This document shows, piece by piece, positions 19,226-27,041 of a stretch of DNA of 64,000 nt (position 1 is the first letter of the stretch; each line of letters starts with the position of its first letter). The translations under genes and the position numbers were made by a program. Source of the DNA: Desertibaculum subflavum (GTDB lineage: Bacteria; Pseudomonadota; Alphaproteobacteria; Ferrovibrionales; Ferrovibrionaceae); NCBI GenBank assembly GCA_003576705.1, contig QOZS01000021.1, positions 1 through 64,000 of the forward strand, in the 5' to 3' direction. The notes beneath the pieces were generated by a model. It made no database searches and had not been told where the DNA came from. It saw only the letters and a list, made by a program, of their open reading frames with translations.

Positions 19226-19573
19226 TTACTTCGCTGCCTGCACCATGATCTCCACCTTGAGGCCCGGCGCGGCGAGCTTGGCCTCCACGGTGGCGCGGGC
19301 CGGGGTGTTGCCGGGCGACACCCAGGCATCCCACACCTCGTTCATCTGGCTCCAGGTCGAAATGTCGGTCAGCCAGATATTGGCGGAAAGCACCTTCGAC
19401 TTGTCGGTGCCGGCCTCGGCCAGGAACTTGTCGATCTTGTCGAGGATCTGCTTGGTTTGGCCCTTCACATCGGCCTTGCTGTCGTCGGCGGTCAGGCCGG
19501 CGAGATAGACGGTGTCGCCATGGACGACGGCGCTCGACATGCGGGGGCCGGCATTGATGCGCTTGATGCTCAC
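19226..19573 (-). CDS. RidA (YjgF/YER057c/UK114) family protein
   Basis: Protein of 115 residues with the RidA fold. RidA enzymes hydrolyse reactive enamine/imine intermediates from PLP enzymes; the family also contains members without deaminase activity. The sequence shows VVHGDTVYLAGLTADD, then VKGQTKQILDKIDKFLAEAGTDKSKVLSANIWLTDISTW, and then PARATVEAKLAAPGLKVEIMVQAAK. The Arg of PARATVE and the terminal E-I/M-V-A-A match the archetypal binding residues. The start at 19573 follows AAGGAGA. It is a single-gene unit with its own terminator, inside a catabolic patch. Confidence 0.88.
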   Translation of the reverse strand: MSIKRINAGPRMSSAVVHGDTVYLAGLTADDSKADVKGQTKQILDKIDKFLAEAGTDKSKVLSANIWLTDISTWSQMNEVWDAWVSPGNTPARATVEAKLAAPGLKVEIMVQAAK

Positions 19574-19597
19574 GTTCGCTCTCCTTGTGGAAACGCA

Positions 19598-19629
19598 AAG
19601 GCGCGCGAGTTTAGCGTCTCGCGCGCCTT
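19598..19629 (-). terminator. Putative terminator downstream of the Baeyer-Villiger monooxygenase gene
   Basis: A 12-bp inverted repeat (19598-19609 and 19618-19629, AAGGCGCGCGAG with its complement) encloses an 8-base loop. On the minus strand it runs into TTTGCGTTT. The T tract is short, so efficiency is uncertain. Confidence 0.6.
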
Positions 19630-19659
19630 CGTCGAACCGCGTTTCCGCCGGCCGGTGCC

Positions 19660-21174
19660 TCAGCTGTAGGCGAAGGCCTTATCGTCGAGGTCGATGGCGG
19701 GAAACTCGTCCTTCTCGGCCCAGTAATCCTGGTTGTGCTGCCATTCCGGTTTGTCGCCGCGCTTGGGCAACAGGTGCATGGCGCGCATCACGTAGTTCGG
19801 ATTGAAGTTTTCCGTGTCGATCCAAGGCAGCAGCGGCATGTTGCTGTCCTGCGGGCGGAGCTTGACCTCCACCTGCTTGGCGCCCTTCGCATCCATGTGC
19901 TTAAGGAGGCGGCAGACGAAATCGCCGACCAAGTCGGCCCGCAAGGTCCAGCTCGCCCGGAAATAGCCGAACACCCAGGCCATGTTGGGCACGCCGGTGA
20001 ACATCATGCCGCGATAGGTGACCGTCTCGGCGAAATCGAGCGGCTTGCCGTCGATCTCGAAGGCGATATCGCCCAGCACGTTCATGTTGAAGCCGGTGGC
20101 CGTCACGATGATGTCGGCTTCGAGCTCGTCGCCGGACTTCAGCAGGATGCCGTTCGGCGTGAAGCGCTCGATCTCGTCGGTCACCACGCTCGCCTTGCCG
20201 CTGCGCACCGCGCGGAACAGGTCGCCGTCGGGCACGAAGGCGATGCGTTGGCGCCAGGGCCGGTAGCTCGGCGTGAAATGCTTGTCGATGTCGAAATCGG
20301 GCCCGAGGAAGGCGCGCACGCCGCCGAGCAGCTCCTGTTTCACCTTGTCCGGTTCCTCGAACGAGCGGCGGGTGAAGTTGGCCTGGTCGAACAGGATCTT
20401 GCGGCGGGTAATCTCGTGGATCCAGCTCTCGTCGACCTGCAGGGCGCGCAGCTCCTCGGCGATCTGGATGGCATTGCGGCCGGGGATGAAATAGGTCGGC
20501 GAGCGCTGCAGCATGGTGACATGGTCGACATCCTCGGCGATGGCCGGGATCACCGTCGCCGCGGTGGCGCCGGAGCCGATCACGACGACCTTCTTGCCCT
20601 GATAGGCGAGGTTCTCGGGCCAGGTCTGCGGATGCACGATGGTGCCCTTGAACTCGGCCATGCCCGGCCATTCCGGCGTGTGGCCCTCCGAATGCCGGTA
20701 ATAGCCCTGGCACATCCAGAGGAAGTCCGCGGTGAAGCTGAGCCGTTCGCCGGTATCGGCGCGGGTCGCCTCGATCGTCCAGCGCTTCGCCTCGCTCGAC
20801 CAGCGCGCCGCGTCGATGCGGTGGCGATAGCGGATGTGACGGCCGATATCGTTCTCCTCGATCACCTCGTTCATGTAGCTCTTGATTTCGGCCGCCGTCG
20901 CGATCGGCTTGCCGGTCCAGGGCTTGAAGCGATAGCCGAAGGTGTGCAGGTCGCTGTCGGAGCGGATGCCGGGATAGCGGTGGGTCGCCCAGGTGCCGCC
21001 GAACGTGTCCTGCACTTCCAGCATGACGTAGCGCTTGTCCGGGCATTGCGTGGTCAGGTGATAGGCGGCGCCGACGCCGGAAATGCCGGCGCCGACGATC
21101 AGGACATCGAAATGCCCGGCGGCCTGGCTTGATTCGGCGAGGGCAGTCCTGGAAATCGCGACGGACTCGTTCAT
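19660..21174 (-). CDS. Flavin-containing monooxygenase, Baeyer-Villiger type
   Basis: FAD/NADPH-dependent monooxygenase of 504 residues. The FAD Rossmann motif is VLIVGAGISGVGAAYHL at about residue 25 and the NADPH Rossmann motif is VVVIGSGATAATVIPAIA at about residue 195. Between them the Baeyer-Villiger fingerprint FxGxxxHxxxWP is present as FKGTIVHPQTWP. This predicts insertion of oxygen next to a ketone, producing an ester or lactone, though related enzymes oxidise heteroatoms. The ATG at 21174 precedes NESVAISRTAL. A crotonase gene lies upstream on the same strand about 115 bp away. Substrate unknown. Confidence 0.9.
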   Translation of the reverse strand: MNESVAISRTALAESSQAAGHFDVLIVGAGISGVGAAYHLTTQCPDKRYVMLEVQDTFGGTWATHRYPGIRSDSDLHTFGYRFKPWTGKPIATAAEIKSYMNEVIEENDIGRHIRYRHRIDAARWSSEAKRWTIEATRADTGERLSFTADFLWMCQGYYRHSEGHTPEWPGMAEFKGTIVHPQTWPENLAYQGKKVVVIGSGATAATVIPAIAEDVDHVTMLQRSPTYFIPGRNAIQIAEELRALQVDESWIHEITRRKILFDQANFTRRSFEEPDKVKQELLGGVRAFLGPDFDIDKHFTPSYRPWRQRIAFVPDGDLFRAVRSGKASVVTDEIERFTPNGILLKSGDELEADIIVTATGFNMNVLGDIAFEIDGKPLDFAETVTYRGMMFTGVPNMAWVFGYFRASWTLRADLVGDFVCRLLKHMDAKGAKQVEVKLRPQDSNMPLLPWIDTENFNPNYVMRAMHLLPKRGDKPEWQHNQDYWAEKDEFPAIDLDDKAFAYS

Positions 21175-21288
21175 CGGTCACCTGCAATGGGCATCTTCTG
21201 GGCCGCTGGCGGCGGCTTGCGTTCACTCCCGGCCCGCAACTCTCGGGCCGGCCTCCTTTACAGCCTTGACATCGATCAAGGAAGCCGG

Positions 21289-22104
21289 TCAGTCGCGGAA
21301 CCGGGCGTCGCGCCAGGCGATCGCTGCCTTGAGGCCCTGTTCCTTGCGCAGGCGGGCAAATTCCTGCTTTTCCGGGCTGGTGCCCGCGTTGAGCAGGACG
21401 TCGATATCGAGACTGGTGCGCATCGCGGTCGAGAAGCCCATCGCTTCGTAGGAGGCGTTGACGGCGCGCTTGGTCAGGCGGACCGAGCGCTCCGCCGCCC
21501 GCGCCATCTGGCGGGCGATCGACAGGCCCTTGGCCAGGGCCTGATCGGCCGGGACGACGTGGTTGACGATGCCCATGCGCAGCGCGTCGGCGGCGTCGAT
21601 CTTGTCGTCGCCGGTGAGCAGCAGCTCCTTCGCCTGTTTCGGGCCGGTGATCCAGGGCAGCAGCATGGCGACGATGCCGGTGCCGAAGCGCACCTCGGGC
21701 TCGCCGAAGCGGGTGCCCTCGGCCGCCACCGTCACGTCGCAGGCCAACATCAGCTCGAAGGCGCCGGCGAGGCAGAAGCCGTGCACCACCGCGATTGTAG
21801 GTTTGGGGGAGTGCCAGAACTGCATGATGAAATCGAACTGCAGCTGCATCTGTCGCTCCCAGTCCGACACGTCCTCCATCTTGCGCTCGGCCGAGGCCTT
21901 GAGGTCGAAGCCGGCGGAGAAGGCGCGGCCGGCGCCGCGCACCAGGATGACGCGCACCGCGTCGTCGGCATTCAGCGCCGCGACGGCCTTGAGCGTCTCC
22001 TGCATCGCCTCGTTGTGGAAGGCGTTCAACACCTGCGGGCGGTTGAAGGTGAGGATGGCAACCGCGTCGTCGCGCTCCACCTGGATGAACTGGTACTCGG
22101 CCAT
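21289..22104 (-). CDS. Enoyl-CoA hydratase/isomerase family protein
   Basis: Crotonase-fold protein of 271 residues that probably hydrates a trans-2-enoyl-CoA. The oxyanion-hole segment is GAGRAFSAGFDLKA and the active-site region is FCLAGAFELMLACDV followed by FGEPEVRFG. Both glutamates used by true hydratases (in AFEL and in GEPEV) are present. The ATG at 22104 follows GGAGGAAGCCCAAA; upstream codons of the longer frame lack a ribosome-binding site. It is divergent from the acyl-CoA dehydrogenase at 22184, and the two together could form a beta-oxidation pair. Confidence 0.88.
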   Translation of the reverse strand: MAEYQFIQVERDDAVAILTFNRPQVLNAFHNEAMQETLKAVAALNADDAVRVILVRGAGRAFSAGFDLKASAERKMEDVSDWERQMQLQFDFIMQFWHSPKPTIAVVHGFCLAGAFELMLACDVTVAAEGTRFGEPEVRFGTGIVAMLLPWITGPKQAKELLLTGDDKIDAADALRMGIVNHVVPADQALAKGLSIARQMARAAERSVRLTKRAVNASYEAMGFSTAMRTSLDIDVLLNAGTSPEKQEFARLRKEQGLKAAIAWRDARFRD

Positions 22105-22183
22105 TTTGGGCTTCCTCCGTTCCCGGCAGCTTGCCAGGAAGCGCCTCCCGCGCAATGGTCAAGCCTTGCCGTGGAGGAAACCG

Positions 22184-23380
22184 ATGTCGATCGGCCTGTC
22201 GAAAGAAGAACTGGCGCTGCGCGACAAGGCGCGGGAGTTCTCCCAAGGCGTCGTGCGCCCGCGCGCGGCGGAGATCGACAAGGCCCGAGAATATCCCTGG
22301 GATATCGTCAAGCAGCTCTCCGAAGCCGGCTTCACCGGCATGACGGTGCCGAAGCAGTGGGGTGGGCAGGGGCGGAGCTTCCTCGACGCCGCGCTGGTGA
22401 TCGAGGAGATGGCGAAGAGCTGCACCGTCTCGGGCCGCATCGTGGTCGAGTGCAATATGGGCGCGATTTCGGCGGTGATGGCCTATGGCACCGAGGCGCA
22501 GAAGAAGCTCGCCGCCGACCTCGTGCTGGCCGGCGACAAGCCCGCCATCTGCATCACCGAGCCGGAAGCCGGCAGCGACGCCATGGCGATGACAACCGAG
22601 GCGCGCCAGCGCGGCAACGGCTATGTCATCAACGGCCGCAAGCACTGGATCACCGGCGCCGGCATCTCAAAGCTCCACCTGATCTTCGCCCGCGTCTACG
22701 ACGCGATGGGCGAGTTCCAGGGCATCGGCGGCTTCCTGCATGTGAAGGACAGCCGGCCGGGGCTTCGCGTTTCCAAGCGCGAGCCGACCATGGGCCTCTG
22801 CGGCATGCCGGAGGGCGAGCTCGTCTTCGAGGATCTGGAGATCCCGGGCGACATGGTGCTGCTGCCGCCGTCCGGCTTCAAGCGCGGCTTCGCCGACCTG
22901 ATCAACGCCTATAACAGCCAGCGCGTCGGCGCCGGCACGGTGGCGATGGGCATCGCCGCCGGCGCGCTCGACCATGCCGTGGCTTTCGCCAAGGAGCGCG
23001 AGCAGTTCGGCCGGCCGATCGCCGAGTTCCAGGGCCTGCAATGGATGCTGGCCGATATGGACGTGGCCCTCACCGCCTCGCGCCTGATGCTGCACGCCGC
23101 GGCGCGCTCGCGCGGGCCGGGCGGCAGCCCGTTCCCCGATCCGGCGCTGGCGGCGCAGGCGAAGATCATCGCCTCCGAAGCGGCGATCAAGATCGTCAAC
23201 GACGCGCTGCAGATCTTCGGCGCCCGCGGCTATTCCCGCGACTACCCGCTCGAGCGCATGGCCCGCGACGTCCGCATGTTCACCATCGCCGGCGGCACGG
23301 CGCAGGTGCTGCGGACGCTCGTGGCTTCGAAGCTGCTGGGCCAGAAGCTGCCGCAGCATCGCGGCGGGTACGGAGACTAA
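22184..23380 (+). CDS. Acyl-CoA dehydrogenase
   Basis: FAD-dependent acyl-CoA dehydrogenase of 398 residues. The flavin-binding middle domain contains CITEPEAGSDAMAM and INGRKHWITGAGIS. The C-terminal helical domain contains REQFGRPIAEFQGLQWMLADM and the stretch QIFGARGYSRDYPLERMARDVRMFTIAGGTAQVLR. In short-chain enzymes the last motif carries the catalytic base as EGT; here that position reads GGT, so the base must be elsewhere, as in some subfamilies. The ATG at 22184 follows GGAGGAAA. Substrate unassigned; it is divergent from an enoyl-CoA hydratase gene. Confidence 0.9.
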   Translation: MSIGLSKEELALRDKAREFSQGVVRPRAAEIDKAREYPWDIVKQLSEAGFTGMTVPKQWGGQGRSFLDAALVIEEMAKSCTVSGRIVVECNMGAISAVMAYGTEAQKKLAADLVLAGDKPAICITEPEAGSDAMAMTTEARQRGNGYVINGRKHWITGAGISKLHLIFARVYDAMGEFQGIGGFLHVKDSRPGLRVSKREPTMGLCGMPEGELVFEDLEIPGDMVLLPPSGFKRGFADLINAYNSQRVGAGTVAMGIAAGALDHAVAFAKEREQFGRPIAEFQGLQWMLADMDVALTASRLMLHAAARSRGPGGSPFPDPALAAQAKIIASEAAIKIVNDALQIFGARGYSRDYPLERMARDVRMFTIAGGTAQVLRTLVASKLLGQKLPQHRGGYGD

Positions 23381-23449
23381 ACTGCTACTTCAGGGCTTCT
23401 TGCTCCGGCTAAGAGCGCACATGGCCCGCCACGTGTTCCGAGAATCCGA

Positions 23450-24013
23450 ATGCACAAGACATGCGACGCGACGACCATAGATGTGCTCCGCCGCATCGTT
23501 GGGATGAATGTGCGAAGGGTCTATGCCCGAAGGTACCCAGGGTATCCGGCTTACAGCGAGCTAGTCGTTTTGTTTGCCGGCGAACTCCAGGCTCGCATTG
23601 ACCTCGATTGCGTTGCTGTTGCACCAAAGTTCGAAGTTTGTGTCGCCCGCCTTCGTCTTGCCGAGTTACCCGATTCAATGGATGAGTGGGATAAGTTTGA
23701 GTTCGGTGATTTCATTGTCGCCGGCGTCTCTGTGCTGCGCCGGCAGGAATGGATAGGCGAGTCATCGAAGGGCGTGAAAGGACCAGTCGGCTCGCATCCG
23801 CTGTCGCAGACCTTTGCGACTTTGGACGAAGAAGGCGGTTCGGGACCAGCGTTGGTTGATTGTGGTGTGTGTTTGAGAAGTTCACGTGGTGCTGAGCTAA
23901 TTGCGGAGGCCGATACATTCCCTCTCGTGTTGCAGCTCCGCTATCTGGTTGTGCCGTCACCGCTTCCAGATAGCACCAGGATACCGATCAACGAGCATCA
24001 ATTCCCTCAATAG
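23450..24013 (+). CDS. Orphan protein of unknown function, lower G+C than surroundings
   Basis: Open frame of 187 codons that matches no family I recognise. It is visibly poorer in G+C than every neighbour and uses many A/T-ending codons (TTT, GTT, GCT), unlike the strict G/C third positions around it. The product is soluble-looking, without signal peptide or membrane segment. It has a beta-rich first half (SELVVLFAGELQARIDLDCVAV) and an internal Cys pair (VDCGVCLRSS). The start is uncertain: ATG 23450 has only a weak GAGAA upstream, and ATG 23504 is an alternative. It probably arrived by transfer as a single gene. Nothing around it suggests a partner. Confidence 0.55.
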   Translation: MHKTCDATTIDVLRRIVGMNVRRVYARRYPGYPAYSELVVLFAGELQARIDLDCVAVAPKFEVCVARLRLAELPDSMDEWDKFEFGDFIVAGVSVLRRQEWIGESSKGVKGPVGSHPLSQTFATLDEEGGSGPALVDCGVCLRSSRGAELIAEADTFPLVLQLRYLVVPSPLPDSTRIPINEHQFPQ

Positions 24014-24015
24014 GA

Positions 24016-24993
24016 TTACCCCGTCGTCAGCTCATCCTCGATGAACTCCCGGATCATGGTGTCGACGTCGGGCTGCACTTCCATGCCGAGCTTGGCAGCC
24101 TTGTCGGAGCGGGTGGCCTTGGGCCAGCCGTCGACGATGCGTTGGATGTCGGGGTCGTGCTGCCAGATCACGCGGCCGAGCTTGCGGTTGCCGGCGTTGC
24201 GGTGCAGCGCCTTCTCCATCTCGCCCGCCGTCACCGGGATGCCGGTGAGCAGGGTCGAGCGGTGCGAGCCCAACGCCTCCGCCGCCACTTCGTGCACGCG
24301 GATCAGGTTCTCGACGCAGCGGCGTGGACCCAAACACGCCATCGGCGTCTCCGGCGTCACCGGGCAGATCGCGTCCTCGCCCTGCAGCGGCTCGCGCATG
24401 ATCGAGCTGGCCCAGGTCGAGGCCGCCTTGTTCGGCTTGCCGGGGCGGATGGTGATCGTCGGCAACCTGACCGAACGGCCGTCGATGAAGCCCTTGCGGC
24501 TGTAATCGTTGACCAGCGCCTCGCCGATCGCCTTCTGGGTGCCGTAGGAGGTCTCCGGGCGCTGCGGCGTCTCGTCGGTCACCACGTCGGGCAGGCCGCC
24601 GCCATAGGTGGCGATGGAGGAGGTGAAGACGAGGCGTGGCTTCGCTGACGTGGCGCGCGCGGCTTCCAGCACATTGCGCGTGCCGTCGAGGTTGACGCGA
24701 TAGCCGAGATCGAAATCCGCCTCCGCGCCGGCGCTGACCACGGAGGCGAGATGGAAGATCGAGGCGGTGGCGGGCGTGATCAGGTTCGCGATCTGCTTCG
24801 CATCGGCGACGTCGCCGGGGATGCCGCGCACGCGGCGATCGGCGATCGGCCGCGGCGTCACCTGGTCGAACAGGATGAGCTCGCCGATCTCCGTCTGCCG
24901 GCCGTCCGGCCCGGCCAGCGTGCCCTTGTCGAGCAGGCGCCGCGCCAGCTTCTGGCCCAGGAACCCGCCGCCGCCCGTGATCACCACCCGCAT
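24016..24993 (-). CDS. denD: D-erythronate dehydrogenase-like NAD-dependent epimerase/dehydratase (DenD)
   Basis: Extended short-chain dehydrogenase of 325 residues. The NAD motif is VVITGGGGFLGQKLARRLL at the N-terminus; the catalytic triad is the Ser in TSSIATYGG with Tyr and Lys in SYGTQKAIGEALV. Conserved DenD-like segments RLPTITIRPGKPNKAASTW and PQRPETSYGTQK support oxidation of D-erythronate at C2 rather than a sugar epimerase. The ATG at 24993 starts exactly at the Rossmann strand; the longer frame has no support. It is divergent from the HU-type gene. The usual partners (denD with DUF1537 kinase and aldolase genes) are absent here, so the substrate is less certain than the family. 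Confidence 0.78.
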   Translation of the reverse strand: MRVVITGGGGFLGQKLARRLLDKGTLAGPDGRQTEIGELILFDQVTPRPIADRRVRGIPGDVADAKQIANLITPATASIFHLASVVSAGAEADFDLGYRVNLDGTRNVLEAARATSAKPRLVFTSSIATYGGGLPDVVTDETPQRPETSYGTQKAIGEALVNDYSRKGFIDGRSVRLPTITIRPGKPNKAASTWASSIMREPLQGEDAICPVTPETPMACLGPRRCVENLIRVHEVAAEALGSHRSTLLTGIPVTAGEMEKALHRNAGNRKLGRVIWQHDPDIQRIVDGWPKATRSDKAAKLGMEVQPDVDTMIREFIEDELTTG

Positions 24994-25009
24994 GTTAACC
25001 TCTCCCGCC

Positions 25010-25038
25010 TTGCACGACCTGGCCGCATCGGCCATACA
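25010..25038 (+). promoter_or_regulatory. Putative promoter of the HU-type gene
   Basis: TTGCAC (25010-25015) and CATACA (25033-25038) are separated by 17 bp, about 35 bp before the GTG start. Its AGGAG ribosome-binding site is at 25059-25063. The match to the sigma-70 consensus is moderate. Confidence 0.45.
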
Positions 25039-25072
25039 TCTGGTGTTTCTGTCAACCTAGGAGCACTAGATC

Positions 25073-25342
25073 GTGTCTGCTCGTGATGTTCTCGCGGCGG
25101 TTATCGAGAAAGAGACCGGCTGCACCAAGACTGCCGCGAAAGCCACCATTGGTTCTTTGTTCGAGACAATCGTGAAGTCGACCAAGAAGGAGGGCAAGAT
25201 TTCCCTGCCCGGCTTTGGCACCTTCGCGGTCGTGAAGCGCGCATCGCGCAAGGGCATCAACCCGAAAACCGGGGCCAAGATCACCATCAAGGCGCGCAAG
25301 TCGCTGCGCTTCAAGCCGGCGGCGACCCTGCGCGATCTCTGA
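25073..25342 (+). CDS. HU-family DNA-binding protein
   Basis: Histone-like protein of 89 residues. It has the HU/IHF N-terminal helix pair (ARDVLAAVIEKETGCTKTAAKATIGSLFETIVKSTKKEG) and the beta-arm region KISLPGFGTFAVVKRASRKGINPKTGAKITIKARKSLRF. The conserved GFGTF, R-x-x-R-x-G-x-NPxTG and final KPAA-x-L residues are all present. It probably bends or compacts DNA. The GTG at 25073 is chosen because AGGAG lies 9 nt upstream. It has its own promoter and terminator and is divergent from denD. Confidence 0.93.
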   Translation: MSARDVLAAVIEKETGCTKTAAKATIGSLFETIVKSTKKEGKISLPGFGTFAVVKRASRKGINPKTGAKITIKARKSLRFKPAATLRDL

Positions 25343-25361
25343 TCGGGGATCTCCAGATGGC

Positions 25362-25404
25362 AGGGGCCCGCGACGCCGATGGGCAGCGCGGGCCCTTCGC
25401 TTTT
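25362..25404 (+). terminator. Putative rho-independent terminator after the HU-type gene
   Basis: An inverted repeat with arms GGGCCCGCG (25364-25372) and CGCGGGCCC (25387-25395), extendable by two weaker pairs, encloses a 14-base loop. It is followed by TTCGCTTTT. It lies 20 bp after the stop and before the methyltransferase start. Confidence 0.65.
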
Positions 25405-25430
25405 CGGGGCGCCGTCGCTAGAGAGAGGCG

Positions 25431-26159
25431 ATGACGCAGAACATCTACGACGACGATGCGTTCTTCGCCGGCTACAGCCGCCTGCCGCGCTCGGTCGAGG
25501 GGCTGGACGGCGCGCCGGAATGGCCGGCTTTGCGCGCACTGCTGCCGGACCTGAGGGGCAAGCGCGTGCTCGATCTCGGCTGCGGCTTCGGCTGGTTCTG
25601 CCGCTTCGCCCGCGAACAGGGGGCGGCGGCGGTGCTCGGCCTCGACGTCTCCGACAAGATGCTGGCGCGGGCGCGCGCCGAGACGAGCGATCCCGCCGTA
25701 CAATACGAGCACGCCGATCTCGACAGCGTCGCTCTGCCGGATGAGATCTTCGATCTCGCCTACAGTGCGCTCGCGCTGCACTACCTGGTGCATCTGGACC
25801 GGCTGGTCGCGAACATCGCCCGGGCGCTGACGCCGGGCGGGCGGTTCATCTTCTCGGCCGAGCATCCGCTGTTCACCGCGCCGTCGCGCCCCGGCTGGAT
25901 GGAGGCGGCGGGCGGGAAGATCTGGCCGCTCGACCGCTATCTCGACGAAGGCCCGCGCGTGACCGATTGGCTGGCGCCCGGCGTGGTGAAGCAGCACCGC
26001 ACCATCGCCACCTATCTGAACCTGCTGATCGGCGCCGGCTTCCGCATCGACCATGTCGAGGAATGGGGGCCGACGCCCGAGCAGATCGCGGCGCATCCGG
26101 AATGGGCGGTCGAGCGGGACCGGCCGCCTTTCCTGCTGATCGCCGCCACGCGCGCCTAG
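25431..26159 (+). CDS. Class I SAM-dependent methyltransferase
   Basis: Methyltransferase of 242 residues with the Rossmann-like SAM fold. Motif I is RVLDLGCGFGWFCRFAREQGA (SAM-binding glycine loop) and is followed by VLGLDVSDKMLARARAE (acidic residue for ribose). Motif II/III regions are FDLAYSALALHYLVHLDRL and LTPGGRFIFSAEHPLF. The pattern matches small-molecule methyltransferases of the UbiE/Tam type. The target is unknown. It is separated from the HU gene by a terminator, and its TAG stop shares the palindrome CTAG with the stop of the convergent transporter gene. Confidence 0.86.
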   Translation: MTQNIYDDDAFFAGYSRLPRSVEGLDGAPEWPALRALLPDLRGKRVLDLGCGFGWFCRFAREQGAAAVLGLDVSDKMLARARAETSDPAVQYEHADLDSVALPDEIFDLAYSALALHYLVHLDRLVANIARALTPGGRFIFSAEHPLFTAPSRPGWMEAAGGKIWPLDRYLDEGPRVTDWLAPGVVKQHRTIATYLNLLIGAGFRIDHVEEWGPTPEQIAAHPEWAVERDRPPFLLIAATRA

Positions 26160-27022
26160 CGGCGCAACAGGACGAGCGTCGCACCGATCACCAGCGCGGC
26201 GCTGACCGCAATGGCGGGACCGACCGGCTCGCCGAACAAGGCCGCCGCCAGCAGCACGGCATAGATCGGCTCCACCGAGACGATGGCGCCGCAGACCGAA
26301 GCCGGCAGGCGACGCAGGCTGAACAGATAGAGCTGGTGCACAACGGCGGTGCCGGCGACGCCGAGGATGGCGAGCCACAGCCAGTCTGATCCGGTCGGAG
26401 GCGCCCCGGCGAAGGGCAACAAGGGCATCAGCACCGCAGCGGCTGCGGCGTATTGCGTCAGCGAGAGGCGGACCGTATCGATGCGCCGCGCCATCGCCTG
26501 GCTCGCCAACGCGAAGACGGCGAAGGTCGCGGCGGCGGCGAGCCCGGCCAGCACGCCCCAGATCGCGTCCCCGTCGATGGCGGCGCCTTCGCCCACCAGC
26601 AGGAAGATCGCGAGCACGATGGCGAGGCCGGCGGCGAGCTCCCCCAGCCGTGGCCGGCGGCGCTGCCAGAATGCCTCGATCACGATGGTGAAGAGCGGAA
26701 AGCTCGCGATGGTCAAGGTCGCCACGGCGACGCTGGCGAGCTGGACCGAGACGAAGAACAACACCCAATGGCCGGCGAGGAGGGCGCCGCTCGCCGCGAT
26801 CCGGCCGAGCATCGCGGTCGGCGGGACCAGGGGGTTGCGGAGCAGTCGAGCCAGCAGCGCCAGCACCAGCACCGCGAACACGGCGCGAACCGCCACGATC
26901 CAGACCGGCGACAGCGGCAGCTTGCCGAACAGCGCGATGCTGCCGAACAGGAACGCCGCGGCGTTGGCGGCAAGGATCCCGGTCCAGCGGGAGGATGCGC
27001 CGCTCTCGGCTATCGGCACCAT
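26156..27022 (-). CDS. EamA/DMT-family transporter
   Basis: Inner-membrane protein of 288 residues with about ten hydrophobic segments in two repeated EamA halves. The first half opens ILAANAAAFLFGSIALFGKLPLSPVWIVAVRAVFAVL, and the second half contains LQYAAAAAVLMPLLPF-like helices followed by SVEPIYAVLLAAALFGEPVGP. The S-x-x-P-x-x-A-x-x-x-x-x-x-x-G-E motif near the end is the EamA signature. It is likely to export a metabolite; the substrate is unknown. The ATG at 27022 leaves 20 bp to the upstream hydrolase gene; a start at 27079 would overlap that gene. It is probably co-transcribed with the hydrolase and flavodoxin genes. Confidence 0.86.
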   Translation of the reverse strand: MVPIAESGASSRWTGILAANAAAFLFGSIALFGKLPLSPVWIVAVRAVFAVLVLALLARLLRNPLVPPTAMLGRIAASGALLAGHWVLFFVSVQLASVAVATLTIASFPLFTIVIEAFWQRRRPRLGELAAGLAIVLAIFLLVGEGAAIDGDAIWGVLAGLAAAATFAVFALASQAMARRIDTVRLSLTQYAAAAAVLMPLLPFAGAPPTGSDWLWLAILGVAGTAVVHQLYLFSLRRLPASVCGAIVSVEPIYAVLLAAALFGEPVGPAIAVSAALVIGATLVLLRR

Positions 27023-27041
27023 GGGCGGCTGGCGCGCGGCG

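Noticed and set aside
19901..22645. 914-codon minus-strand open frame across the Baeyer-Villiger and crotonase genes
   Set aside because: It crosses two well-supported genes in another frame and its product is Arg/Pro-rich without family motifs; it is a G+C artefact.
23409..23678. Minus-strand open frame of 89 codons in the low-G+C orphan region
   Set aside because: It overlaps the longer plus-strand orphan frame and lacks a ribosome-binding site or motif; the plus-strand frame runs to a stop just before denD and is better supported.
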